Shown here: positions 1 to 5,955 of the stretch, in pieces | Layout of the letters: the number at the start of each line of letters is the position of its first letter | Position numbering within the stretch: the stretch's first letter is position 1 | Source of the DNA: an uncultured Collinsella sp. | Lineage (GTDB): Bacteria; Actinomycetota; Coriobacteriia; Coriobacteriales; Coriobacteriaceae | Assembly: GCA_900764415.1 (NCBI GenBank) | Contig: CAAFOA010000094.1 | Coordinates: 1-7,784 of the forward strand | Direction: 5' to 3' | DNA: 7,784 nucleotides | The notes under the pieces: model-generated | Seen by the model: only the letters and a program-made list of their open reading frames with translations | What the model was told of the DNA's origin: nothing | Databases searched by the model: none | Translations under genes and position numbers: made by a program

Positions 1-1
1 A

Positions 2-7
2 CTCCTT
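2..7 (-). promoter_or_regulatory. Shine-Dalgarno-like motif for a gene beyond the left edge
   Basis: On the minus strand the last bases of the window read CCAAGGAGT, a strong AAGGAG ribosome-binding sequence about 30 nt after the nucleosidase stop codon. No start codon follows inside the window, so if it is used, the start must lie within roughly 10 nt outside it. This would fit a further co-directional gene, possibly in the same transcript. Confidence 0.4.
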
Positions 8-35
8 GGTCGTAGGTTCTTACAAAACGGGCGTG

Positions 36-776
36 CTATTGCGCGGCGGCGATACGACGAACGATGTCAAGCGTGATGCCGCTCGCGGTACGGGCGTACT
101 CATCCAGATCGAACTCGCGCTCGCAAAACGCGTCATATGCCTCGTCACAATTATCGCTGATAGCGCGCAGCACCAGGCAATCGACACCATTCTTGGCCGC
201 GATGTGCGCAATTGCCGCGCCCTCCATCTCGACGCAATCGGCATGCGTGGCCTCAATCGCAGCGTTACGCATGGCGTCACCCGTAACAAAGCGGTCACCC
301 GTGGCGATAGTGCCACACAGGAACTGCTTGGGGTCCTTCTTCGCAGAAGTCTCATCCGCCGAGGCATCCACAAATCCATGCTCGGCAAGCACGGCGGCGG
401 CAACATCAGCCAACGCCGGCGTCGAGACAAACTCCTCGAGCCCCGGCGCGGACTCGGCGATGAGTGCCGTATCGGTATCCAGATAGCGCAGGCACTTGCC
501 TATAACCACGTCGTTAATATGCAGTTTAGGGTTTAGGCCTCCCGCGATACCTGAAAACACAACGGCCTGCGGGGCGTATTTGCTGATGAGATGCTGCGTT
601 GCGGCAGCGGCGTTCACGGTACCCATGCCAGCGGTCGTGGCGACCACCGTCAGACCGTCAAGCTCGCCGCTCACAACGGTCAAGCCCGCCTCCTGCGCCT
701 CATGTGCGCCACTCAGCTCTTCTTTAATCTGCGCAACCTCTTTTTCGAGTGCGCCTATGATCGCGATGGTTGCCAT
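36..776 (-). CDS. mtnN: 5'-methylthioadenosine/S-adenosylhomocysteine nucleosidase (MTAN, Pfs)
   Basis: A cytosolic nucleosidase of 246 residues, near the family's usual 230. It hydrolyses methylthioadenosine and S-adenosylhomocysteine to adenine plus the thioribose or ribosylhomocysteine, feeding methionine salvage and the activated methyl cycle (and AI-2 precursor supply where luxS is present). The N-terminus has IIGALEKEV with the purine-phosphorylase fold's glutamate (E13, equivalent to E. coli E12). VEMEGAAIA carries the ribose-binding Met-Glu pair (E185), and RAISDNCDE carries the catalytic Asp (D208), so all three key acidic residues are present. I chose the ATG at 776 because GGGGGAT sits just upstream; an in-frame TTG at 788 would put that motif inside the gene. 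It lies 79 bp downstream of the serine hydrolase gene with no clear terminator between, so the two may be cotranscribed, although their functions are not obviously linked. Identification is secure. Confidence 0.95.
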   Translation of the reverse strand: MATIAIIGALEKEVAQIKEELSGAHEAQEAGLTVVSGELDGLTVVATTAGMGTVNAAAATQHLISKYAPQAVVFSGIAGGLNPKLHINDVVIGKCLRYLDTDTALIAESAPGLEEFVSTPALADVAAAVLAEHGFVDASADETSAKKDPKQFLCGTIATGDRFVTGDAMRNAAIEATHADCVEMEGAAIAHIAAKNGVDCLVLRAISDNCDEAYDAFCEREFDLDEYARTASGITLDIVRRIAAAQ

Positions 777-855
777 GCCATCCCCCAAATCCGTGCAAAT
801 TGCTTATCCACGGTATGGTACCAGCATTTTGGCTCTTTCACTTTTTACGAAGTCG

Positions 856-1974
856 CTAGGCCAACGAGGACCGCACATCATAGAGCGCCTTTGCAATCGC
901 GGCCACGGCCTCACTCGATTGGTCGCTCCACGGCATCGACGTCATGATGCTCATAACATAGCTATGGCCGTCGACGTCGATCAGTCCGGCATCACATGTC
1001 GAATAGCAACCGTCCTCGCTGATCCAGCCTGCCTTGTTGCGCACCGAGACCTGATCGTCCGCAATGCCATCGCGAATAAACGAGCGCGATGTTGATGCCA
1101 GAAGGCCCGACAACCACCGTGAAGTCTCGGTATCCGTGCTCAGATACTCGCTCATCTCACGCCATAACCTAGCAGAAGTGCGCGGGCAATAGGTGGGAAA
1201 ATCACTCATCGGATCGAGCGCGGTATCGTAATCGATGCCAAGACCGACAATCCAATCCTCGTAGCCATCTTGATCAAACGCCGCACGTAACGCAATAAAC
1301 GAATCGTTATCCGAATTAACGACCGCGGCCTCGATTAGGTCGCGCACCGTCTGCCAGCCCATGTTATAGCCACCATAGGTGCCAAGGGAATCATCGAGTG
1401 AGACCTGACCCGTCTCGACCAGGGATTCGCAGATGTACAACGCATAGAGTGCCTTGTAGCTACTCGCGCCGTAAACCTCGACATCGGCGTTATACGTCAC
1501 GCCCTTGCCGCTCGACAAATCGTAAAACACCACGCCCACAGCGCCCAATTCCTGGGCCTGATCAAGGGCATCTTGGAGCGCGGCGGGGCTCCCATCCTCC
1601 AGGGCGGGGATCTGATCATCAACCAATGAGAAGGTCTGCACGGTATCGCCTGAGGGAATATCGTTAAAGTCCGCCTTCGAAAGCCTCGTCTTAAGGCTCG
1701 CTGTCGACAGGGTTTGACTTGCGGTGGCTTTAGATTCAGAGACCTTTTTGTTTTGCATCTGTACCGTTGACGCATCTGAGTGTGCCATTCGCTCCGACGC
1801 GTAGGTTTTGGCGGTAATTCCGAGGATAATAACCGTCAACGTTAGCATCCCAATGGCGACAATCTTCGTTACGCGGATGCGAACGTCAGCGAGGCCACGC
1901 GAAGGCGTGCCCTTCGTCTCATATCTGCTGCCATGCTGCGGCACATACTCGTCCCGCGATGCGTTGTTTCGCAC
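856..1974 (-). CDS. Membrane-anchored serine hydrolase, class A beta-lactamase-like fold
   Basis: 372 residues: a basic cytoplasmic tail (1-37), one membrane segment at about 38-58, a Ser/Thr/Lys-rich linker to about 115, then a beta-lactamase-type catalytic domain outside the cell. Active-site motifs occur in the right order: SSYK (S171-K174, the nucleophile tetrad), SDN (S221-N223), and KAG (K314-G316) for the KTG box. The region where class A enzymes carry the deacylating Glu166 (ExxLN) reads DTALDP near 250-255, with no clear Glu, so efficient antibiotic hydrolysis is doubtful. A cell-wall D,D-peptidase or esterase-like role is equally possible; the substrate is not known. The start is GTG at 1974, with AGGAG six bases upstream. 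A sigma70-like promoter precedes it, so it probably heads its own transcript, possibly reading on into mtnN. Fold is confident, function open. Confidence 0.85.
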   Translation of the reverse strand: MRNNASRDEYVPQHGSRYETKGTPSRGLADVRIRVTKIVAIGMLTLTVIILGITAKTYASERMAHSDASTVQMQNKKVSESKATASQTLSTASLKTRLSKADFNDIPSGDTVQTFSLVDDQIPALEDGSPAALQDALDQAQELGAVGVVFYDLSSGKGVTYNADVEVYGASSYKALYALYICESLVETGQVSLDDSLGTYGGYNMGWQTVRDLIEAAVVNSDNDSFIALRAAFDQDGYEDWIVGLGIDYDTALDPMSDFPTYCPRTSARLWREMSEYLSTDTETSRWLSGLLASTSRSFIRDGIADDQVSVRNKAGWISEDGCYSTCDAGLIDVDGHSYVMSIMTSMPWSDQSSEAVAAIAKALYDVRSSLA

Positions 1975-2011
1975 GTGGTCTCCTGACTGCTACCGTTTAT
2001 ATACGAGCAGC

Positions 2012-2039
2012 ATAATACCGAGCAGGCATTTCTTTCCAA
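2012..2039 (-). promoter_or_regulatory. Predicted sigma70-type promoter of the serine hydrolase gene
   Basis: Reading the minus strand, TTGGAA (2039-2034) and TATTAT (2017-2012) are separated by 16 bp. They match the TTGACA and TATAAT consensus at 4/6 and 5/6. The -10 box lies about 37 bp before the GTG start, leaving room for a short leader with the AGGAG ribosome-binding site. A second AT-rich hexamer (TATATA) about 10 bp downstream is a weaker alternative. Confidence 0.5.
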
Positions 2040-2059
2040 AGATATTCAGCGGCGTTTAA

Positions 2060-2077
2060 GGTGTCTTTAAAGAAACC
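2060..2077. promoter_or_regulatory. Near-perfect 18-bp palindrome upstream of the hydrolase promoter
   Basis: The core TCTTTAAAGA (2064-2073) is a perfect 10-bp palindrome. After one mismatch pair it extends with GGT on one side and ACC on the other, giving 18 bp with one mismatched pair. It sits about 20 bp upstream of the -35 box of the serine hydrolase promoter. That position would suit an activator or repressor operator, but I cannot name the regulator, and AT-rich palindromes of this size can arise by chance. Confidence 0.35.
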
Positions 2078-2132
2078 ACAAGCGTATTTATCCAAATGGC
2101 GCGACTCTGTTGCGCATCTCTGTCCAAAACGC

Positions 2133-2199
2133 AGTTGCGGTGAAATAGTTCCTGTTTGGGCGGCATAAGCCGAAAAACAAGAACTATTCCACCGCAACT
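2133..2199. repeat. 67-nt intergenic inverted repeat (27-bp hairpin), REP/MITE-like
   Basis: The arms start with AGTTGCGGTG at the left and end with CACCGCAACT at the right. Pairing runs 10 bp, one A/C mismatch, 8 bp (AATAGTTC with GAACTATT), one mismatch, 5 bp (TGTTT with AAACA), a 3x2 internal loop, then CGGC/GCCG closing on an ATAA tetraloop: 27 base pairs in all. No T-run follows on either strand, so it is not a textbook intrinsic terminator. It lies between pflA and the serine hydrolase gene, where it could stop or protect transcripts. The length, symmetry and absence of coding content suggest a dispersed palindromic element. Copy number could not be checked. Confidence 0.75.
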
Positions 2200-2226
2200 T
2201 GACGGGGCTCTTTAGCAATCAACTAG

Positions 2227-2268
2227 GTGCCCGGGGCACTCATTTAAGTCTGTCCCCAATGAGTGCCC
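2227..2268. repeat. Second intergenic inverted repeat with a competing pairing partner
   Basis: GGGCACTCATT (2234-2244) and AATGAGTGCCC (2258-2268) pair perfectly over 11 bp around a 13-nt loop that contains TGTCCCC. A further GTGCCC at 2227-2232 forms a 13-bp palindrome with the first arm, so the middle GGGCAC can pair with either flank. On the minus strand the loop reads GGGGACAGAC, resembling a motif I associate with palindromes linked to REP-associated (Y1/RAYT) transposases; that link is from memory and inferential. It lies only 20 bp beyond the pflA stop, so it could also act as a transcript end, though no T-run follows. Confidence 0.6.
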
Positions 2269-2288
2269 TTGGGGGCGAAAATGGATCG

Positions 2289-3107
2289 CTAGCCGATGGC
2301 GTTTTTGAGCTCCGCACGGCGCTTTTTCATGCCGGTCATAACGGCATTACGCAACTCGGGCATGCGCGCGGTATCCATCTGGGGCACGCCCTCGAGCTTA
2401 TAGGGAATGCCCAGTTGCTCGTACTTGACGACACCCATCGTGTGATACGGCAGCATTTCCAGGCCCACCACGTTGTGCCATGGAGCGATGAGGCGACCGA
2501 GCTTCTCGCACTCCTCCACCGTGTCGGTAATGCCCGGCACAACCACGTGGCGGATAACGACCTTGATCTTGCGACGGGCAAGCTCATCGCCAAACGCCAG
2601 GATACGTGCAGGATCGCAGCCGGTCAGCTTTTTATGCTCAGCCGGATCGGCATGCTTAATATCGAGCAGTACCATGTCGGTCTCGCTGAGCACGGCATCA
2701 AACTTCTCGGGATGGCCGGGATCAAATGCATAGCCACAGCTATCTAGGCAGGTATGTACACGGCCATCGGGGTTGTTATGCATAGCACGAAACAGATCGG
2801 CCAAAAACTCGGGCTGCAGGAGCGGCTCGCCGCCGGACACCGTAATGCCACCGCTGCGATAGAACTCGTGGTTACTCTGGAACTCATCCATCAGGTGTTC
2901 GACGGTCACCATGGTGCCGCCGTTGACCGACCAGGTATCGGGATTGTGGCAATACGCGCAGCGCATGGGACAGCCCTGAACAAACACCACAAAGCGGATG
3001 CCGGGTCCGTCGACCGTTCCCATCGTCTCGATCGAATGCACGCGGCCAAGGGCAAACGCAGAGTCCTCGGGACGAGCGTCCACACCCTCAAGCGTCATTT
3101 CTGCCAT
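2289..3107 (-). CDS. pflA: Pyruvate formate-lyase activating enzyme (radical SAM)
   Basis: 272 residues, against about 246 in E. coli. The enzyme uses a [4Fe-4S] cluster and S-adenosylmethionine to place the glycyl radical on pyruvate formate-lyase, switching on anaerobic cleavage of pyruvate to acetyl-CoA and formate. Seen directly: TVDGPGIRFV, the radical SAM CxxxCxxC motif (C46, C50, C53) in GCPMRCAYCHNPDTW, GGEP (92-95) for SAM binding, and the C-terminal LPYHTMG...KY block typical of true PFL activases. The extra ferredoxin-like cluster insert of other glycyl-radical activases is absent. I chose ATG at 3107; an upstream in-frame TTG at 3137 would place the AAGGAGAGG ribosome-binding region inside the gene. 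The usual partner pflB is not adjacent: degV lies upstream and a non-coding repeat region downstream. Another glycyl-radical substrate is possible but less likely. Confidence 0.93.
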   Translation of the reverse strand: MAEMTLEGVDARPEDSAFALGRVHSIETMGTVDGPGIRFVVFVQGCPMRCAYCHNPDTWSVNGGTMVTVEHLMDEFQSNHEFYRSGGITVSGGEPLLQPEFLADLFRAMHNNPDGRVHTCLDSCGYAFDPGHPEKFDAVLSETDMVLLDIKHADPAEHKKLTGCDPARILAFGDELARRKIKVVIRHVVVPGITDTVEECEKLGRLIAPWHNVVGLEMLPYHTMGVVKYEQLGIPYKLEGVPQMDTARMPELRNAVMTGMKKRRAELKNAIG

Positions 3108-3157
3108 TCGCGCTACCTTGCCTCTCCTTGGATGCAACCAATTAAAATGCCAGAGTC

Positions 3158-3199
3158 ATTCTAGCCCATGCGTTTGCGTTTAAACGTCTCGGACTAGAA
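3158..3199 (-). promoter_or_regulatory. Possible pflA promoter overlapped by nested palindromes
   Basis: On the minus strand TAGAAT (3163-3158) is a 5/6 match to a -10 box about 50 bp before the pflA start. The -35 region is weak (TTTAAA at 15 bp or CGTTTA at 17 bp). The promoter is overlaid by two symmetric elements: an inverted repeat of 9-bp arms, TTCTAGCCC (3159-3167) and GGACTAGAA (3191-3199), with one mismatch, and inside it a perfect 10-bp palindrome CGTTTAAACG (3177-3186). This arrangement suits an operator, but no regulator family is recognised; no FNR-type TTGAT-N4-ATCAA site was seen. Confidence 0.35.
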
Positions 3200-3217
3200 C
3201 GGCACGTTTTAATCTAT

Positions 3218-3239
3218 CCCCCATCACCATGGCTGGGGG
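3218..3239 (-). terminator. GC-rich hairpin after degV, possible terminator
   Basis: CCCCCA (3218-3223) and TGGGGG (3234-3239) form a 6-bp stem with a 10-nt loop, 42 nt past the degV stop. On the minus strand it is followed by ATAGATTAAAA rather than a T-run, so intrinsic termination would be weak. It separates degV from the possible pflA promoter, which is where a terminator would be expected. Confidence 0.35.
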
Positions 3240-3281
3240 CTACGTCGAGATGTCAGGCTGAAGAACGCTCGCCTGCGGCCT

Positions 3282-4136
3282 TTACGCCTTAAGCGTGAGC
3301 ACCGCACCGAAGGCGGTCGGGCCGCAATGGCTCGAGATGACACCGCCGACCTGGGTCCAGGCAACGTCCTTAAAGCCCAGGTCGTGCGCATAGACCTCCA
3401 TGTCGTCGCGCAGCTCCTGGGAAAGGCCCACCGAATACGCCAGGCCAATGTGCGAGTAGTCAATCTCGCCCTTCGCAACCATGTGGTCAATAAAGGCACG
3501 GGCGCATTTGAGCATAGAGCCGCGGAACTTCTTGGTCGCCACAAACTTACCGCCCGTTACCTCAATGCAGGGCTTAATCTTGAGCAGGTGGGCGCCAAGG
3601 AATGCCACGTTGGACAGACGACCGCCCGCCTTAAGGAAGGCTAGGTCGGTAGGAACAAAGCCCAGCAGCACACGGTCCATGACGGAATTCGTAAATGCAA
3701 AGATCTCGTCGACGGTGGCATCGGGGTGAGCCTCGATGTACTTGGCGGTCTCGACGACGACGAGCGACTGGCCCACCGAGACAAAGCGCGTGTCCATGGA
3801 GAACACGTAGTCGCGCCCCTGGGCCGCAATCTTGGAGGACTGATGCGAACAGGTCGTTGCCTCAGAATACGCAAGATGCAAAATGGTCGCGTCAGGCTGC
3901 TCAGCGTGAATGCGGTCATACACGTGAGCAAAATCCGCAGGCGCGCAGCCACTAGTCTTGGGCATTACGCCAAACTCGTTGCAGCGTGAATAAATCTCGA
4001 GCGGATCGATCGAACCGTCCTCGACGGTCTCGTCACCAATCGTGACATGCATGGGCACGCGCACGATGCCGTAGCGCTCGCAAAGCTCCGGCGTCACATC
4101 CGACCCAGACTCAACCACGATTACGTACTTGCCCAT
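3282..4136 (-). CDS. DegV family fatty-acid-binding protein
   Basis: 284 residues, the usual size for the DegV/EDD family of cytosolic proteins that bind a single fatty acid. In Firmicutes, members (FakB) present the fatty acid to the kinase FakA. Landmarks run in family order: the N-terminal strand VIVVESGSDVTPEL, the Lys-Thr-Ser loop (60-62), DTRFVSVGQ (115-123), LKAGGRLSNVAFLG (168-181) followed by IKPCIEV, and the C-terminal GGVISSHCGP (264-273) matching the usual GxVIGxHxGPG. The fatty-acid-contacting SGT loop, usually near residue 95, appears diverged and reads TTCSHQS. I chose ATG at 4136 because homology begins there; longer in-frame starts add a non-conserved leader crossing a palindrome. 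The ribosome-binding site is weak. No FakA-like kinase is in the window, so a kinase partnership is only inferred. Family is certain, ligand unknown. Confidence 0.92.
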   Translation of the reverse strand: MGKYVIVVESGSDVTPELCERYGIVRVPMHVTIGDETVEDGSIDPLEIYSRCNEFGVMPKTSGCAPADFAHVYDRIHAEQPDATILHLAYSEATTCSHQSSKIAAQGRDYVFSMDTRFVSVGQSLVVVETAKYIEAHPDATVDEIFAFTNSVMDRVLLGFVPTDLAFLKAGGRLSNVAFLGAHLLKIKPCIEVTGGKFVATKKFRGSMLKCARAFIDHMVAKGEIDYSHIGLAYSVGLSQELRDDMEVYAHDLGFKDVAWTQVGGVISSHCGPTAFGAVLTLKA

Positions 4137-4190
4137 TATTATCACGACCCATCTCAACATTGGCTTTTCAATACATGGCACGCGCCGCCG

Positions 4191-4208
4191 CACTGTTGTA
4201 CAACAGTG
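4191..4208. promoter_or_regulatory. Perfect 18-bp palindrome upstream of degV (candidate operator)
   Basis: CACTGTTGTACAACAGTG is a perfect dyad with no spacer, ending 54 bp before the degV start codon. Symmetric sites of this length and TTGTACAA core are typical of dimeric repressors such as TetR- or GntR-family proteins, but the family cannot be fixed from the site alone. No regulator gene is adjacent. The most likely role is control of degV transcription. Confidence 0.55.
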
Positions 4209-4221
4209 TCCAAGCACCAAA

Positions 4222-4260
4222 GAGACGTCGCCCCTTGCACACAACAAAGGACAGCGTCTC
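4222..4260 (-). other. Two-tier stem-loop between scrB and degV
   Basis: In minus-strand RNA, GAGACG and CGTCTC form the base. After one mismatch, three pairs follow (two of them G-U), then CCTTTG pairs with CAAGGG (one G-U), closing on a 7-nt loop. Only a short TTT follows. It could be a terminator for the sucrose operon or part of the degV leader; the data do not decide. It lies just before the 18-bp palindrome. Confidence 0.35.
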
Positions 4261-4324
4261 CTTGGAAAACTCCGTGCTTATCTAGGATTCCATACGGTTT
4301 ATTAAGGAGGGTTACTTATTCCGC

Positions 4325-4351
4325 AAACGGTCGCTATATGCGATAAACGGT
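4325..4351. promoter_or_regulatory. Paired AAACGGT direct repeats, 20 bp apart
   Basis: AAACGGT occurs at 4325-4331 and 4345-4351, exactly 20 bp (about two helical turns) apart. Between them is the small dyad TCGC-TATAT-GCGA (4331-4343). A related inverted copy, ACGGTTTA, lies at 4294-4301. Spaced direct repeats like this can be binding sites for a protein contacting one DNA face. They lie between the scrB stop and degV, so their target gene is unclear, and they are short enough to be chance. Confidence 0.25.
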
Positions 4352-4412
4352 AGTTGGCCGCGGCAACTGCGACACATTCCGCCCAACAAGTCCAATCGTG
4401 CTCCATACACGG

Positions 4413-5855
4413 TTAATGAGCGAGGCGGTAAAAATTCATCGACGCCGCACCCTCGGCATGCAGCTCCATCGCCGGAACCGCCGGCGAATAGGTACGGCTC
4501 GTAAGTGCCGCCTCGCCGCCGTTGGCAAAAATCTCGACCATCGTAGTGTCTGAAAGCACGCGCAGGTCGCGAAGCTCGCTGAGCTCGATCGACCTCCGGT
4601 CGCGTCCATAGCCTTCGTCGCCCATATCGAGGGTAAGCATCCCGTCCGTATAACGCACAAAGACACCCTTGCGGATCTCGAGCTCGACCATCTTGGCGCC
4701 CTCACAGGAAACCACAAGGTCAAACAGGCGGCCCGGCTCCTCAACGGTTTCACCGCCTGTCGCGCGAACGCAGTCGCCGCGCATCCTCTCAATCTCGTGC
4801 ACCGGCTGCTGACAGAGCTTACCATCGCGCATGCTCAGCTCTCGCGGCACCGTCAACGCGCACTGCCACCCGCGTGCCACCGTCGGGCTTTCTGCCGTCG
4901 CATCGGGACAACCCGACCATCCGATCATCAAACGTCGACCCGCAGCATCCTCAAAGGACTGCGGGGCATAGAAATCAAAACCGGCATCAACCATCGGAGG
5001 CATGCCCTGGCCGACGATCTTAAAGCTCGGCGCCCCCCAATCGGCCTCGATGGAGAACCACACGCACTGATGCGGATTGCGGTAACGCCAGCCATCGGCG
5101 GGCACGCCCTGCGGACAGCAAACGAGAATAAGCTCGCCATCGAGCTCAAACAGATCAGGACACTCCCACATAAAGCCAAACTTCTCGCCCAGCTCAATGC
5201 GCGTCGCATAGCCCCAGTCCTCTAGATCACGCGAGGTATAGACAAGCACGCAGCCGCGGTCGTCTTTCGTACGAGCGCCGAGAACCATGTAGTAGATACT
5301 GTCGTGTTCAAGGATCTTGGGATCGCGCACGTGCGTACCGATATCGTCGGGGTAATCGACCGGTCCAATAGCTATGCGCTTCTCGCCCAATTCGTCGGGA
5401 TTCTCGGCAACCATATGAATCTGGTTTTGCTCACGGCCCGTCAACACGTAGTCGTAATCATCGCGGTCAAAATGCTTAACGTTGCCGGTATAGAAGTAGT
5501 GAATCTTGCCATCACGTACAAAGGCAGAACCAGAATACGCTCCACTCGAATCCAAATCGGAATCGGGGAACAACACGGGGCCGCAATTCTCGTACGTCAC
5601 AAAATCCTTTGTCGTCAGATGGTTCCAAAGCACTGGACCGCCATGTGCAGCGTCGAACGGATCGTATTGATGATAGATGTGATATGTATCACCAATCTGC
5701 ACCAAACCGTTGGGGTCGTTGAGCCAGCCAAGCTCAGGCTCCACATGGAACAAAAGCCTATCGGGGTCGGACGCGATGCGACCCGCCGTCTCATCCTGTC
5801 CGGCACGCCACTGCTCATAGTCCGCGCGTGTCACCTTGTTTTTTTGATTAAACAT
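4413..5855 (-). CDS. scrB: Sucrose-6-phosphate hydrolase (GH32 beta-fructosidase)
   Basis: 480 residues, normal for a bacterial GH32 hydrolase. It would cleave sucrose-6-phosphate delivered by the PTS into glucose-6-phosphate and fructose in the cytoplasm; no signal peptide is seen. The five-bladed propeller shows all three GH32 catalytic motifs: GWLNDPNG with nucleophile D47, RDP (R177-D178-P179) for transition-state stabilisation, and the ECPDLF acid/base glutamate E231. The C-terminal beta-sandwich ends with VEIFANGGEAALTSRTY (440-456). I chose ATG at 5855 because AAGG lies 8 bp upstream. A GTG at 5897 has GAGGAAGG about 12 bp before it and remains a possible start, adding 14 residues. The gene follows the EIIBC gene by about 100 bp with no terminator between, supporting one operon. 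Specificity for sucrose-6-phosphate rather than another phosphorylated fructoside is inferred from context. Confidence 0.9.
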   Translation of the reverse strand: MFNQKNKVTRADYEQWRAGQDETAGRIASDPDRLLFHVEPELGWLNDPNGLVQIGDTYHIYHQYDPFDAAHGGPVLWNHLTTKDFVTYENCGPVLFPDSDLDSSGAYSGSAFVRDGKIHYFYTGNVKHFDRDDYDYVLTGREQNQIHMVAENPDELGEKRIAIGPVDYPDDIGTHVRDPKILEHDSIYYMVLGARTKDDRGCVLVYTSRDLEDWGYATRIELGEKFGFMWECPDLFELDGELILVCCPQGVPADGWRYRNPHQCVWFSIEADWGAPSFKIVGQGMPPMVDAGFDFYAPQSFEDAAGRRLMIGWSGCPDATAESPTVARGWQCALTVPRELSMRDGKLCQQPVHEIERMRGDCVRATGGETVEEPGRLFDLVVSCEGAKMVELEIRKGVFVRYTDGMLTLDMGDEGYGRDRRSIELSELRDLRVLSDTTMVEIFANGGEAALTSRTYSPAVPAMELHAEGAASMNFYRLAH

Positions 5856-5955
5856 CGCCATGACCTTCTCGTCTATAGGAAAGGACGCTCGACTCACACG
5901 AGCCGAACGCCCTTCCTCAAATGGACTTATCCTCAGATTACGCTGAACGGCTCAA

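Noticed and set aside
777..855. Possible separate promoter for mtnN
   Set aside because: Only a weak extended -10-like TGGTACCAT was seen, with no matching -35 box, so it is not listed as a feature.
6..1095. Plus-strand open frames opposite mtnN and the start of the hydrolase gene region
   Set aside because: They lie antisense to conserved coding sequence and look like products of codon bias; no domain is recognisable.
1997..2218. 73-codon minus-strand open frame in the large intergenic gap
   Set aside because: It begins inside the 67-nt hairpin, crosses the predicted promoter of the next gene, shows no family resemblance and lacks a good ribosome-binding site.
4304..4311. Strong plus-strand Shine-Dalgarno-like AAGGAGGG
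   Set aside because: No ATG, GTG or TTG follows at a usable distance and no plausible coding frame continues from it.
4137..4412. Promoter boxes for degV
   Set aside because: Several TTG-containing hexamers occur, including within the palindrome, but none pairs with a good -10 box at 16-18 bp.
5856..5955. Terminator or separate promoter between the permease gene and scrB
   Set aside because: No stem followed by a T-run and no convincing promoter pair was found, so the genes are taken as cotranscribed.
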